From assembly GCA_016234595.1 (NCBI GenBank), contig JACRBG010000007.1, positions 1 through 64,000 of the forward strand: a stretch of DNA of 64,000 bases, given 5' to 3'. A program made the position numbers and the translations under genes. Numbering within the stretch: position 1 is the stretch's first letter; each line of letters opens with the position of its first letter. The notes beneath the pieces are model-generated. The model searched no databases, was not told the DNA's origin, and was given only the letters and a program-made list of their open reading frames with translations. Positions 8,493 to 16,669 of the stretch are shown piece by piece. The stretch comes from Chloroflexota bacterium (GTDB lineage: Bacteria; Chloroflexota; Anaerolineae; Aggregatilineales; J027).

Positions 8493-10019
8493 CTATTCGC
8501 GGGCACGTAGATGCGGAAATAGCAGCACTTCACGGATGGTGTTGCGATTGGTCAAAAGCATGACCAAACGGTCAATGCCCAACCCAACACCCCCACATGG
8601 CGGCATTCCATAACGCATGGCCCGCAAATAATCTTCATCCACTGGGGCGGCATCTTCATCTTCGTCGGTGTAGAGACGGCCCATTTCCAAAAAACGTTCT
8701 TCTTGGTCAAGCGGGTCGTTCAGTTCAGTGAAGGCGTTCCCCAGTTCCATACCCGCGATGTAATACTCAAAGCGTTCGACGTGGGTCGGATCGCCGTGTA
8801 TCTTTTTGGCAAAGGGCGAAATATCTTCGGGGTAATCGGTGACAAACGTCGGCTGAATGAGATACTGCTCAACTTCACCCAATAGATGTTCAATCAGCTT
8901 GCCGCGCGTTTGGCCCGGACGGAATTGTAGACTCGCCTGCCGCATGGCTTGTTCTAAGCCCTCGGCAGTGGGGTATTCAACATAATCAATTTCAAGGTGC
9001 TGGCGTATCAGTTCACGTACACTGACCCGACGCCATGGGGGAGCAAAATCAATGGTGTGCCCGTCAAATTCAGCGACAGTGGTGCCATTGACCTGTTGCG
9101 CGGCAGTGGCTACTAGACGTTCGGTAATGTCCATTGCCCCGGCATAGTCAATGTAGGCCTTATAAAATTCAAGTTGGGTGAATTCAGGGTTGTGCTTAAA
9201 GCTAACGCCCTCATTACGGAAATCGCGCCCGATTTCATAGACGCCATCATAACCACCAACAAGGAGGCGCTTGAGATAGAGTTCAAAGCTGATACGCAGA
9301 TATAAATCTTGATGAAGCTGGTTGTGATGGGTCGTAAATGGCTTGGCAGCGGCCCCTCCATAAATCGGCTGCAAAATAGGGGTCTCGACCTCTAAGAAGC
9401 CTTCATTATCCAAGAAATTTTGCACGGCCCGAATAATCTTGGAACGCTTACGAAAGACATCACGCACCTCTGGATTGACGGCAAGGTCGGCATAACGCTG
9501 GCGGAAGCGTTCTTCCACATCGCTAAATTCGCCATGTCGTTCAATAGTACCGTCATCAAGGCGTTGTTCCTTAATCACCGGCAGAGGGCTGAGGGCTTTT
9601 GATAATAGGCGCAGTTCACTAACCTCAACACTGACCTCGCCCGCCTTGGTTCGCATCATTTTGCCATTGGCCTGCAAAAAGTCACCTAAATCCAAGTCCT
9701 TGCGGATGTGCTCGAACATGGCTTCACCAACGGCATCAATCCGCACAAACAACTGCACCCGACCTGTGCCGTCCTCGATATGGGCGAAATAAATCTTGCC
9801 TTTTAAGTTTTGGCGCACGATACGTCCGCAAACAATGACCTCAACAATTTCGGGGGATTCGGGATTGTGGGACTCGGCTTTCTCAAAAGCGGTGATAGCA
9901 GTTTGGGTGGTGTGGGTACGCTGCACACGCGCCGGATAGGGGTCAACGCCCGTATCACGTAGCCGTTGGAGCTTCTCAAACCGATCTTGTTCGACGTTAT
10001 TGGTGGGTTGCCACGTCAT
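8493..10019 (-). CDS. lysS: Lysyl-tRNA synthetase, class II
   Basis: Attaches lysine to tRNA-Lys in the cytoplasm. 508 residues, the usual length. N-terminal OB-fold anticodon-binding domain (about 60-170, with VCGRIVRQNLKGKIYFAHIED), then the class II catalytic core with motif 2 FRNEGVSFKHNPEFTQLEFY and motif 3 GVGLGIDRLVMLL near the C-terminus. It follows greA, and a strong hairpin terminator sits between them, so it may be expressed by readthrough or from a promoter in the short gap. No truncation or missing motif seen. Confidence 0.97.
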   Translation of the reverse strand: MTWQPTNNVEQDRFEKLQRLRDTGVDPYPARVQRTHTTQTAITAFEKAESHNPESPEIVEVIVCGRIVRQNLKGKIYFAHIEDGTGRVQLFVRIDAVGEAMFEHIRKDLDLGDFLQANGKMMRTKAGEVSVEVSELRLLSKALSPLPVIKEQRLDDGTIERHGEFSDVEERFRQRYADLAVNPEVRDVFRKRSKIIRAVQNFLDNEGFLEVETPILQPIYGGAAAKPFTTHHNQLHQDLYLRISFELYLKRLLVGGYDGVYEIGRDFRNEGVSFKHNPEFTQLEFYKAYIDYAGAMDITERLVATAAQQVNGTTVAEFDGHTIDFAPPWRRVSVRELIRQHLEIDYVEYPTAEGLEQAMRQASLQFRPGQTRGKLIEHLLGEVEQYLIQPTFVTDYPEDISPFAKKIHGDPTHVERFEYYIAGMELGNAFTELNDPLDQEERFLEMGRLYTDEDEDAAPVDEDYLRAMRYGMPPCGGVGLGIDRLVMLLTNRNTIREVLLFPHLRARE

Positions 10020-10051
10020 GAAAATTACCTCATTCTGAATGTCATGGTGAT

Positions 10052-10087
10052 ATAAAAACGCCCGCGCTGGTCAGACCAGACACGGGC
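10052..10087 (-). terminator. Terminator between greA and lysS
   Basis: Long GC-rich hairpin on the minus strand (GCCCG...CTGGTC paired with GACCAG...CGGGC) followed by GTTTTTAT. One of the clearest terminators in the window; it sits 30 nt after the greA stop. Confidence 0.85.
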
Positions 10088-10116
10088 ATTCGTTGGTTTT
10101 AGAAATCAGCGGCGAT

Positions 10117-10590
10117 TTAGTTGATCGACACTACTTCGAAGACAATTTCCCCGTCTGGCGCGTTAACTTTCACTTTGTCGCCCACTTTTTTGTTCATGAG
10201 CGCCTGCCCCAAGGGGCTTTTATAGGAAATTTTACCTACTTTGGGGTTGGCTTCGGCAGCACCAACCAACAGGTAGATTTCCGTTTCTTTTTGGCCTTTT
10301 TCACGCACAGTAACTTTATCGCCCAAACCTACAATATCCCGACGGCCATCCTGTTGGATGACACGGGCATTGCGAAGAATGGTTTCAAGGCGGATGATTT
10401 CACCCTCTAGGAAGGCTTGATCATTCTTGGCGTCCTCATATTCGGCGTTTTCTGCTAGTTCGCCACCTTCTTCCATCGCCTGATGCAGACGTTGGGCAAT
10501 CTCTTGACGGCGGACAGTGCGTAGAAAATTGAGTTTTTCTTCTAACTCTTGAAGTCCTTCCAGAGTCAGATAATGAATATCATCGGTCAT
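10117..10590 (-). CDS. greA: Transcription elongation factor GreA
   Basis: Binds the RNA polymerase secondary channel and rescues backtracked complexes by stimulating transcript cleavage. 157 residues from ATG 10590, matching the family; GAGG lies 8 nt upstream, and the in-frame extension upstream has no such support. The N-terminal coiled coil carries ELAENAEYEDAKNDQAFLE, which holds the acidic tip residues. The C-terminal FKBP-like domain ends in SPLGQALMNKKVGDKVKVNAP. It has its own promoter and a structured leader (see 10626-10684). Confidence 0.96.
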   Translation of the reverse strand: MTDDIHYLTLEGLQELEEKLNFLRTVRRQEIAQRLHQAMEEGGELAENAEYEDAKNDQAFLEGEIIRLETILRNARVIQQDGRRDIVGLGDKVTVREKGQKETEIYLLVGAAEANPKVGKISYKSPLGQALMNKKVGDKVKVNAPDGEIVFEVVSIN

Positions 10591-10625
10591 TCGCTTATCC
10601 TCAAATCCGTCGCTAAAAATATCAA

Positions 10626-10684
10626 CAGCATCTTGGCGAGATGCTGATTCCAAGCCTATCAACAAAAAAGGCCCGTATCGGGTC
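10626..10684 (-). promoter_or_regulatory. greA leader with two terminator-like hairpins
   Basis: The roughly 135-nt leader predicted from the 10734-10763 promoter contains two hairpins. The first (10670-10684, GACCCG/CGGGCC with one mismatch) runs into TTTTTT. The second (10626-10646) is a perfect 8-bp stem CAGCATCT/AGATGCTG followed by TTGATATTTTTAG. Either could stop polymerase before greA. The first could instead end the upstream glycosyltransferase transcript. Confidence 0.5.
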
Positions 10685-10733
10685 TGTTACAAAACATTGA
10701 TTGCCGCTATTTTTCCCAATTTCTTGCACGAAC

Positions 10734-10763
10734 ATCATACCATAGAAATATTTTGAAAATCAA
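10734..10763 (-). promoter_or_regulatory. Promoter for greA
   Basis: Minus strand -35 TTGATT (10758-10763), 18-nt spacer, -10 TATGAT (10734-10739), in an AT-rich patch 34-63 bp downstream of the glycosyltransferase stop. Confidence 0.6.
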
Positions 10764-10796
10764 ACATTTTTTATGTGTTTCTGATAATCTCAATCC

Positions 10797-11783
10797 CTAG
10801 TTCTCATGCCAGTTTGGAGGATGATGTTGCCAGCGCCAGCGCCAGCCTACTGGATAGCCAAGCATTTTGGCGACATCCCCAGTCACGCGAATGATTACTA
10901 TCCAGACGATGCTTTGTACCTTGCCTATTACGCCCAACTTTTGCCAGAAATGCGGCAAGCGCTGATAGGGCTGTTTAAGATAGATGGCTGCACCTAGACC
11001 CAACAAAATTAAAAAAAGGGGATGGGCGAAAAATATCAGTGCCCAAAGCAACGGAGTGAGGACGAGATAGGTGATGTAGCGGGCGGCATGACGTTTACGC
11101 CATAAATCGGCTTTACCGTCGCCCCGTGCATATAAATAGTATTGGCGATAATAGCTTTTGAGCGTGGGACGCGGTTTAAAATGGGCAATCGCTTTAGGTT
11201 GCCATGTAAAGCTACCGATTTTAGCCTTTAGCCGAAAATCGAAAATCAAATCCTCACAATAGTCTAGCCATTCGGGATAACCGCCCGTGCTTGCCCACAG
11301 TGTTTTGCGAAAAGCCACGCTACGGCTGGATGGCAAAAACGTGACGGGGTTGATGTCCTCGACCACAGGCAAAACCGTCGCGCTCATCGCCACTTGGAAA
11401 GGCGAGGTAAGATCAGGATCAGCCTGAAAAAAACCTGCAACGGCTTGGATTGTTGGGTCTTGCGCAAACGGCGCGGCCAATTGAGCCAGCCAATCGGATT
11501 CAAGCCGCACCCCGGCATCAGTGCTGGCAATAATCGCGCAGGTAGATTCTGCAATGGCCCGATTGCGCCCCTGACTGATATTGGCCCCCGGTAACGAGAT
11601 AACTTTTAGCGCTAGGCGGTCATGATAGGCATGGAGAATTTCAAGGGTGTTATCCCGACTGCCACCATCCACAATGATAACCTCATCGGGTTGGTGAGTT
11701 TGCTGGACAATACTGTCTAGCCACGCTTGGGCCGACTTTGCTTCATTTAGCACGGTAGCAATAAGGGCAACTCGTTCGGTCAT
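10797..11783 (-). CDS. Family 2 glycosyltransferase, membrane-attached
   Basis: 328 residues. N-terminal GT-A fold with ATVLNEAKSAQAWLDSI and VDGGSRDNTLEIL (nucleotide-sugar site), an ISTDAG-like metal-binding region (IIASTDAGV), and CEDLIFDFRL as the likely acceptor/base segment. Two hydrophobic helices near 245-275 anchor it to the membrane. Probably adds a sugar to a lipid carrier or envelope glycan; donor and acceptor unknown. Its start overlaps the stop of the upstream membrane-protein gene by 4 bp (ATGA), so the two are translationally coupled. Confidence 0.85.
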   Translation of the reverse strand: MTERVALIATVLNEAKSAQAWLDSIVQQTHQPDEVIIVDGGSRDNTLEILHAYHDRLALKVISLPGANISQGRNRAIAESTCAIIASTDAGVRLESDWLAQLAAPFAQDPTIQAVAGFFQADPDLTSPFQVAMSATVLPVVEDINPVTFLPSSRSVAFRKTLWASTGGYPEWLDYCEDLIFDFRLKAKIGSFTWQPKAIAHFKPRPTLKSYYRQYYLYARGDGKADLWRKRHAARYITYLVLTPLLWALIFFAHPLFLILLGLGAAIYLKQPYQRLPHFWQKLGVIGKVQSIVWIVIIRVTGDVAKMLGYPVGWRWRWQHHPPNWHEN

Positions 11784-12319
11784 GCCTGTTCTTTCTGGAT
11801 ACGGCGCTTGAGGGTTTGATAGAGTTTTTCGTAATCCTGATGCGACTTATTAGAAATCGCAAAAACAGGGGTTGTCCCATGTCCAGCGGCAAAACCAACG
11901 ACGCGGAAAGGCCAACCCAATGCGCCTTTTTGAACTATGATCATCTGTCCTTTTGCCGCTGGCTTTTTATTAAATCTGGGCTGACGTGAGGGTGGCGGGG
12001 GTTTCATCAGCGAATGGTCAACTAACGCCACCAAGTTTTCCCATGCCACTAGGCGGCTTTTCCAAATGAGTGGCTTGACATAGACACCCTCATCTTGCAA
12101 GGTGATTTCGGGGTGGGCAGCGGTCAGAATGATAAGGGGGAAAATCATGCCCATAAGGAAGGGGATCATTAAAATCATCAAGAGCAAACCATCGGCTAGG
12201 CCTACAATCAAAAGGCCACCTGCACCGAAAAGAATGCCAACAATGCCCACTAAGGCCAACCATCCGACCAACCGCCGCAATAGAGGTTGAGGATGGGGGT
12301 GATTGGAAAGAATGCTCAA
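11780..12319 (-). CDS. Small membrane protein, unknown function
   Basis: 179 residues with two long hydrophobic segments (about 17-42 and 45-68) and a C-terminal cytoplasmic-looking part that is basic and beta-rich (VYVKPLIWKSRLVAWENLVALVDHS). That layout resembles PH-like bacterial membrane proteins, but I do not recognise the family with confidence. It overlaps the GT2 gene by 4 bp, so it may assist that enzyme. Confidence 0.65.
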   Translation of the reverse strand: MSILSNHPHPQPLLRRLVGWLALVGIVGILFGAGGLLIVGLADGLLLMILMIPFLMGMIFPLIILTAAHPEITLQDEGVYVKPLIWKSRLVAWENLVALVDHSLMKPPPPSRQPRFNKKPAAKGQMIIVQKGALGWPFRVVGFAAGHGTTPVFAISNKSHQDYEKLYQTLKRRIQKEQA

Positions 12320-12342
12320 ATTAGGGTATCCTGCATAACTTG

Positions 12343-12370
12343 TTGAATTTTCAAGCGGCAGAATTATACG
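12343..12370 (+). promoter_or_regulatory. Possible promoter for the TrmA-like gene
   Basis: TTGAAT (12343-12348), 16-nt spacer, TATACG (12365-12370). The predicted start site would fall at or next to the GTG at 12380, implying an almost leaderless message. The spacer is short and the match modest. Confidence 0.3.
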
Positions 12371-12379
12371 AGTAAATGT

Positions 12380-13657
12380 GTGACCTCACAACGTAAAAAC
12401 AACCCGAATATCGAAATCAGCTTAACCGACATTGCCCCCGGTGGCTTTGCGGTTGGGCATTTTAAAGGCCATCGTGTCCTTGTGCCCTATGCTATCCCCG
12501 GCGAACGGGTGACGGTGCGTTTAGTCAATACCAGCGAGCGTGAATGGCTGGCTGAAGGCGTGCAATTGGCCGAAATCTCGGCTGACCGGATCAAACCGCG
12601 CTGTCCTCATTTTGGGCCGGGGCGCTGTGGCGGCTGTCAATGGCAGCACATGACCTATCAAGCCCAGATTGCTCTCAAAACCGATATTGTCATTGACCAA
12701 TTGACTCGTTTTGGGGGTTTTGAAGACCCGCCGGTTCAATTTGCGATTGGCTGTTCCGCGCAATGGGGTTATTCATCGCAAGCCACCTTTTTTCCGATAC
12801 GAGATGGACAATTAGGTTTTCGGGCGACTGACCCGCGTAATGTGACCCCGATTGAAGAATGCCATGTGGCCCAACCAGAATTGATGGCGTTGTTTGATGA
12901 ACTTGACCTCGACATCGAAAATCTGCGTGAAGTACGGTTGAATCTGAGCGAAGACCATCAGCATCTGTTGGTGCTGCGCAGCAAAGATGATACCCCGCCA
13001 GAATTGGAAATCACCTTGCCTGTGTCGGTCAATTTTCTATTGAGTGATAACGAGCCGTTTAATATGGTTGGCTCAACCCATGTCGTCCATCAGGTGGGTG
13101 GACGATGGTTTCGCATCACGGCAGGGGTGTCATTCCGCTCGAATGTCCCTCAAATTGAAACGTTGGCGAAGGTTGTCCTTGATTATCTGGCGCTGCAAGG
13201 CGGCGAAAGCATCTTGGATTTGTATGGCGGGGTGGGAATTTTTGCGGCGATGGTCGCGGACAAAGCCGATTTTGTCACTTATGTGGATAGCTACCCGCCC
13301 GCTGCCACCGACGCCGAAGCAAATCTAGCTGACCTTGAAAATGTGGACATTATCGAAGGGAGTGTCGAATCATTTTTAGGGGAACTGTTGGAAAATGGGC
13401 AGACCTATGACGCGGTGATTCTTGATCCACCCCATACTGGTTTAACTGACGATGCCCTTGAAGCAGTGGGCGAATTAAAATTTACTCGTCTGGTATATGT
13501 CAGCCTCGACCCTGTGACATTGGCGCGGGATGTCAAGGTGTTGACCCGTAAATATGGCTATCAACTGATTGAAGTCCAACCGATTGACTTTGCGCCACAG
13601 ACCGCCAATATCCAGAGTGTGGCCCTGTTACAACATCCTGAAAGTGGAAGCGAATGA
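12380..13657 (+). CDS. TrmA/RlmD-type RNA methyltransferase fold lacking catalytic Cys and Glu
   Basis: 425 residues from GTG 12380. N-terminal TRAM-like domain (about 5-65), an iron-sulfur motif CPHFGPGRCGGC plus a later ECHV cysteine, and a C-terminal Rossmann methyltransferase with LDLYGGVGIFA (SAM site) and DPPHTGL. In m5U methyltransferases of this family the nucleophile is the Cys of SCNPxTLARD and the base is a Glu in HVE near the end. Here they read SLDPVTLARD (Leu376) and NIQ (Gln412). SAM and RNA binding look preserved, but classical m5U chemistry should not work. Overlaps the next gene by 4 bp. Confidence 0.85.
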   Translation: MTSQRKNNPNIEISLTDIAPGGFAVGHFKGHRVLVPYAIPGERVTVRLVNTSEREWLAEGVQLAEISADRIKPRCPHFGPGRCGGCQWQHMTYQAQIALKTDIVIDQLTRFGGFEDPPVQFAIGCSAQWGYSSQATFFPIRDGQLGFRATDPRNVTPIEECHVAQPELMALFDELDLDIENLREVRLNLSEDHQHLLVLRSKDDTPPELEITLPVSVNFLLSDNEPFNMVGSTHVVHQVGGRWFRITAGVSFRSNVPQIETLAKVVLDYLALQGGESILDLYGGVGIFAAMVADKADFVTYVDSYPPAATDAEANLADLENVDIIEGSVESFLGELLENGQTYDAVILDPPHTGLTDDALEAVGELKFTRLVYVSLDPVTLARDVKVLTRKYGYQLIEVQPIDFAPQTANIQSVALLQHPESGSE

Positions 13658-14490
13658 CCTCAACACAAGAACTCAACCTTGTAGACACCCTCCAAAAAAC
13701 CATCCAAATTGCGGAAGAAGCCGGGGCACTGCTGCGGGAACATTTTGCCCGTCCGCGCAAGGCCCTCAATAAAAGTTCAGTAATTGATCTGGTGACGGAA
13801 GCCGATAAACAAAGTGAGGCCCTGATTGTCAGTAGATTACGTGAATTTTTCCCAACCCATCAGATTGTGGGCGAGGAAGGCGGCGCGTATGACCATGAAG
13901 GTACAAACGGCGATTATCGCTGGTTTGTTGACCCCCTTGACGGCACGACCAATTTTGCACACGGCCTGCCTATTTTTTCGGTCTCGATGGCGCTGACTGG
14001 CCCGGATGGTCGTACCATTGTCGCGGTTGTGTATGACCCCACCCGGCGGGAGACATTTGCGGCAGCAAAAGGACATGGGGCGACTTTAAATGGTGAACCC
14101 TTGCAAGTTTCGGCAACAGAAAGCCTCGGCGCAGCGTTGGTGATTAGCGGTTTCCCCTATGACAAATGGACAACCGAGGAAAATAATGTGGACAATTGGG
14201 GTAACTTTGTCGTGCGGACACAAGGCGAACGGCGGCTTGGCTCGGCAGCATTGGATTTGTGTTATGTCGCGGCGGGGCGGGCGGATGGCTATTGGGAAGG
14301 CAAACTGCACCAATGGGATATGATGGCAGGAGTGCTGCTGGTTTTGGAGGCAGGGGGTCAAGTCACCGATTATCAAGGTGGCACGGATTTCTATGGCGTT
14401 AAACGGCCTTTCCTTGTCTCTTCCAATGGCATCATTCATGACCAGATGTTAGAGGTGATTCGATTGGGCAAAGATGCACCACGTCCGTAA
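13654..14490 (+). CDS. suhB: Inositol-1-monophosphatase family phosphatase
   Basis: 278 residues, the usual length. Mg-dependent phosphatase of the inositol monophosphatase/SuhB superfamily. Metal and catalytic motifs are complete: VTEADKQSE, GEEGG, DPLDGTTNFAHG and HQWDMMAGVLLVLEAGG. Substrate could be inositol phosphate, fructose-1,6-bisphosphate or another sugar phosphate; sequence alone does not decide. ATG overlaps the upstream stop (ATGA), and its last codons overlap the start of the next gene in another frame. Confidence 0.88.
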   Translation: MTSTQELNLVDTLQKTIQIAEEAGALLREHFARPRKALNKSSVIDLVTEADKQSEALIVSRLREFFPTHQIVGEEGGAYDHEGTNGDYRWFVDPLDGTTNFAHGLPIFSVSMALTGPDGRTIVAVVYDPTRRETFAAAKGHGATLNGEPLQVSATESLGAALVISGFPYDKWTTEENNVDNWGNFVVRTQGERRLGSAALDLCYVAAGRADGYWEGKLHQWDMMAGVLLVLEAGGQVTDYQGGTDFYGVKRPFLVSSNGIIHDQMLEVIRLGKDAPRP

Positions 14491-14953
14491 ATCTTTGCAA
14501 TGGATCAGGCAATTTTTCGCACCCAGCATCCCCTTTCGCTTGGTGGTTGCAGAGTCGCCGGAAAATTGCCTGCGTAAAATTGAACCCAAATTCCCCATTC
14601 TCTCTAAGGAAATTACTTCGGATAAACAGGGTAATCTGTATTTCAAAATACACGTCATGCGAACCGACCCAGAGACACTTCCAGCCATGATTGTTACGGG
14701 TAAAGTTGAAACCCTCGATCCTCAAAAAACGCTTGTATCGGGGGCTATATGTTCATGGGTTTTGGGGTTTTCTATGTTTATGCTTGCGGCTGTTTGCTTG
14801 ATAACCTTTGTTGTTGGAATAGCCAATGGGGAGTTACTAGCCGTGTTATTTGCGTTAATCGGTATCCTCTTTGGCGTTTATAGCAATTTCATATATCGGA
14901 AACACGCATATCTCTGGCTAACCAGCACGCTTCTATATATTTTGGAGTCTTAG
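14474..14953 (+). CDS. Two-helix membrane protein, paralogue A
   Basis: 159 residues, unknown function. Starts MHHVRKSLQWIRQFF, has a soluble N-terminal half containing VVAESPENCLRKI, then two close hydrophobic helices (about 92-115 and 119-140) and a short basic tail. It closely resembles the next gene. The start lies inside the end of suhB in another frame, so translation is probably coupled. No known domain recognised; no obvious catalytic residues. Confidence 0.65.
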   Translation: MHHVRKSLQWIRQFFAPSIPFRLVVAESPENCLRKIEPKFPILSKEITSDKQGNLYFKIHVMRTDPETLPAMIVTGKVETLDPQKTLVSGAICSWVLGFSMFMLAAVCLITFVVGIANGELLAVLFALIGILFGVYSNFIYRKHAYLWLTSTLLYILES

Positions 14954-14983
14954 ATTTTTCAAGAATGATTCGACTGGAAAAAG

Positions 14984-15499
14984 ATGCACTCCATCCGTAA
15001 ATCCCTGCAATTAGTCAGGCAATTTTTTAGCCCAGCCATTCAATATAGCTTTGTTGTGGCGGAGTCGCTGGAAGATTGCCTGCGGAAAATTCAAAGCGGG
15101 TTGCCTCTAAAATCGAAAGAAGCCTATTCCCAGCGTTCCTTGGAACAGAATCAGTTTTTCAGAATTACTCCCGACAAGGACGGCGACCCGCAATTTGAAA
15201 TTCTGGTTAGAAGAATTGACCCAAGTGTGATTGGGTCAATGGTTATTATAGGGAGATTTTCTGTACTTGACCCACAACGAACCCTCGTATTCGGGGAAGT
15301 ACGGTCATGGGCCTTTTGTTTCGTGACGTTTATGATCGTTGTTGTTGGCTCTTTTATGGTTGCGGCGTCGTGTACTGGCAGTTTAATTAGCTTATTGTTC
15401 GGATTGATTATCGTGCCAATCGCTTTTTACTTTAATCTGTCACGACGAAAAAGGGCATTATTCTTGATAGATACCCTCAAACATACTTTGGAATCCTAA
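14984..15499 (+). CDS. Two-helix membrane protein, paralogue B
   Basis: 171 residues. Same plan as its upstream neighbour (MHSIRKSLQLVRQFF, VVAESLEDCLRKI, two helices near 103-125 and 130-150), with about 12 extra residues between the N-terminal motif and the beta-rich centre. Both copies are open and intact, which suggests selection on each. It ends 6 bp before the convergent LOG-family gene. Function unknown. Confidence 0.65.
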   Translation: MHSIRKSLQLVRQFFSPAIQYSFVVAESLEDCLRKIQSGLPLKSKEAYSQRSLEQNQFFRITPDKDGDPQFEILVRRIDPSVIGSMVIIGRFSVLDPQRTLVFGEVRSWAFCFVTFMIVVVGSFMVAASCTGSLISLLFGLIIVPIAFYFNLSRRKRALFLIDTLKHTLES

Positions 15500-15505
15500 T
15501 ACTCC

Positions 15506-16099
15506 CTATGGTTTTGCTTCCCCGACAGGCAGGATGGGTTGGACGGTCTGGAAATTTAAGATTAAATCCAACACTTCTTCGGGGGTCGTGCCTACCCGAA
15601 AAAGATTACGATTGTTCGAACGGATAAACCCCTCGGTGACACATTGATCAACAAAGGCGATGAGGGCATCATAATACCCTGCCATGTTGAACAGCACGAT
15701 GGGCTTGGGATGAATTCCCAACTGCGACCATGTAACAATCTCAAAAAATTCATCGAATGTGCCATACCCACCCGGCAGTGCGATAAACGCATCGGCCCGA
15801 TCCGCCATCAATGCTTTTCTGTCGTGCATGGTGTCCACTTCAATGGATTCGGTTAATCCAGTGTGGCGGCGCTCGACGGTGTTCAGTGAATGGGGAATGA
15901 TACCAACCACCTGTCCGCCATTTTCCAAAACGGCATTGGCGATTGTCCCCATAAGGCCAACCATGCCCCCGCCATATACTAAGCCAATCCCTTGCGAGGC
16001 CATCAATTGACCAAGCGCCACCGCATTTTCGGCATAGACCGGATTAGTCCCCATATTTGAGCCACAATACACACAGATATTTTTGATCGGATAAGCCAT
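15506..16099 (-). CDS. LOG-family Rossmann protein (TIGR00730 type)
   Basis: 197 residues from ATG 16099, which has GGGAGG 7 nt upstream; an earlier in-frame start would add 15 poorly supported residues. The family cleaves nucleoside 5'-monophosphates (cytokinin riboside monophosphate phosphoribohydrolase activity in characterised members). The diagnostic motif PGGYGTFDEFFE is complete, with GGGMVGLMGTIANAVLENGG as the phosphate-binding loop. Likely a cytosolic nucleotide-processing enzyme; physiological substrate unknown. Confidence 0.9.
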   Translation of the reverse strand: MAYPIKNICVYCGSNMGTNPVYAENAVALGQLMASQGIGLVYGGGMVGLMGTIANAVLENGGQVVGIIPHSLNTVERRHTGLTESIEVDTMHDRKALMADRADAFIALPGGYGTFDEFFEIVTWSQLGIHPKPIVLFNMAGYYDALIAFVDQCVTEGFIRSNNRNLFRVGTTPEEVLDLILNFQTVQPILPVGEAKP

Positions 16100-16202
16100 T
16101 CCTATACCTCCCAACAGCGCGATGAATAGAGGGACATTATACACCTGTTCGATAATCGCGGTGGATTATTTAACCGACTTTTTGCCCGTGTCATGCTTTG
16201 GG

Positions 16203-16559
16203 CTATCGTTCATCAGGCCATGTTTTGCCATCACATCTTTCACCCCAATCCCAAAAGAGTTCAGTACCAAATGGGGCGATGGGTAATTCAATTCCATGTT
16301 GAATGAATCTTAAACCATCTAAGTCAATTTGCTCGTTGAAGTAAGCTAATGTATCGTGAGTTCCCTCATCTTTACCGTCCTGCACTAACTTTGCGACAAT
16401 TTCACGTTGTTCCAGTGATAATTGCCCCAAGATTTCGTTTGCATAGGCATGACCTGATTCTTCTGGAAAAGATCCTTGCAAAATGTTGCGTATCGAAACA
16501 GATTTTCGCCTTTGTACTAGACCATCAATCAGGTTTTTATACAACTGTAACGCGGTCAT
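16203..16559 (-). CDS. Small hypothetical protein
   Basis: 118 residues, soluble and acidic, mostly helical, with a Trp/Gly-rich end (FWDWGERCDGKTW). An excellent ribosome site (AAAGGAGG) precedes ATG 16559, and a perfect -10 (TATAAT, minus strand 16610-16615) lies further upstream with no good -35. These signals support a real gene. Family not recognised. It diverges from the sigma-factor gene. Confidence 0.7.
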   Translation of the reverse strand: MTALQLYKNLIDGLVQRRKSVSIRNILQGSFPEESGHAYANEILGQLSLEQREIVAKLVQDGKDEGTHDTLAYFNEQIDLDGLRFIQHGIELPIAPFGTELFWDWGERCDGKTWPDER

Positions 16560-16669
16560 TTTGTCCTCCTTTAGGTGTTTCTGATGATAAAACTTCTTTA
16601 GGCAGCAGAATTATAACCACAGCCAAATTTGTTTTCTGATGCAGTATTTTGGAGATAAACCCGTTTTAA

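Larger units (their letters stand above)
14456..15499 (+). repeat. Tandem gene duplication including the suhB tail
   Basis: Two diverged copies about 510 bp apart (from 14458 and from 14966). The upstream flanks also match: GATTCGATTGGGCAAAGATG against GATTCGACTGGAAAAAGATG. The first flank is the coding end of suhB, so the second is a relic of that tail carried along in the duplication. Confidence 0.75.
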
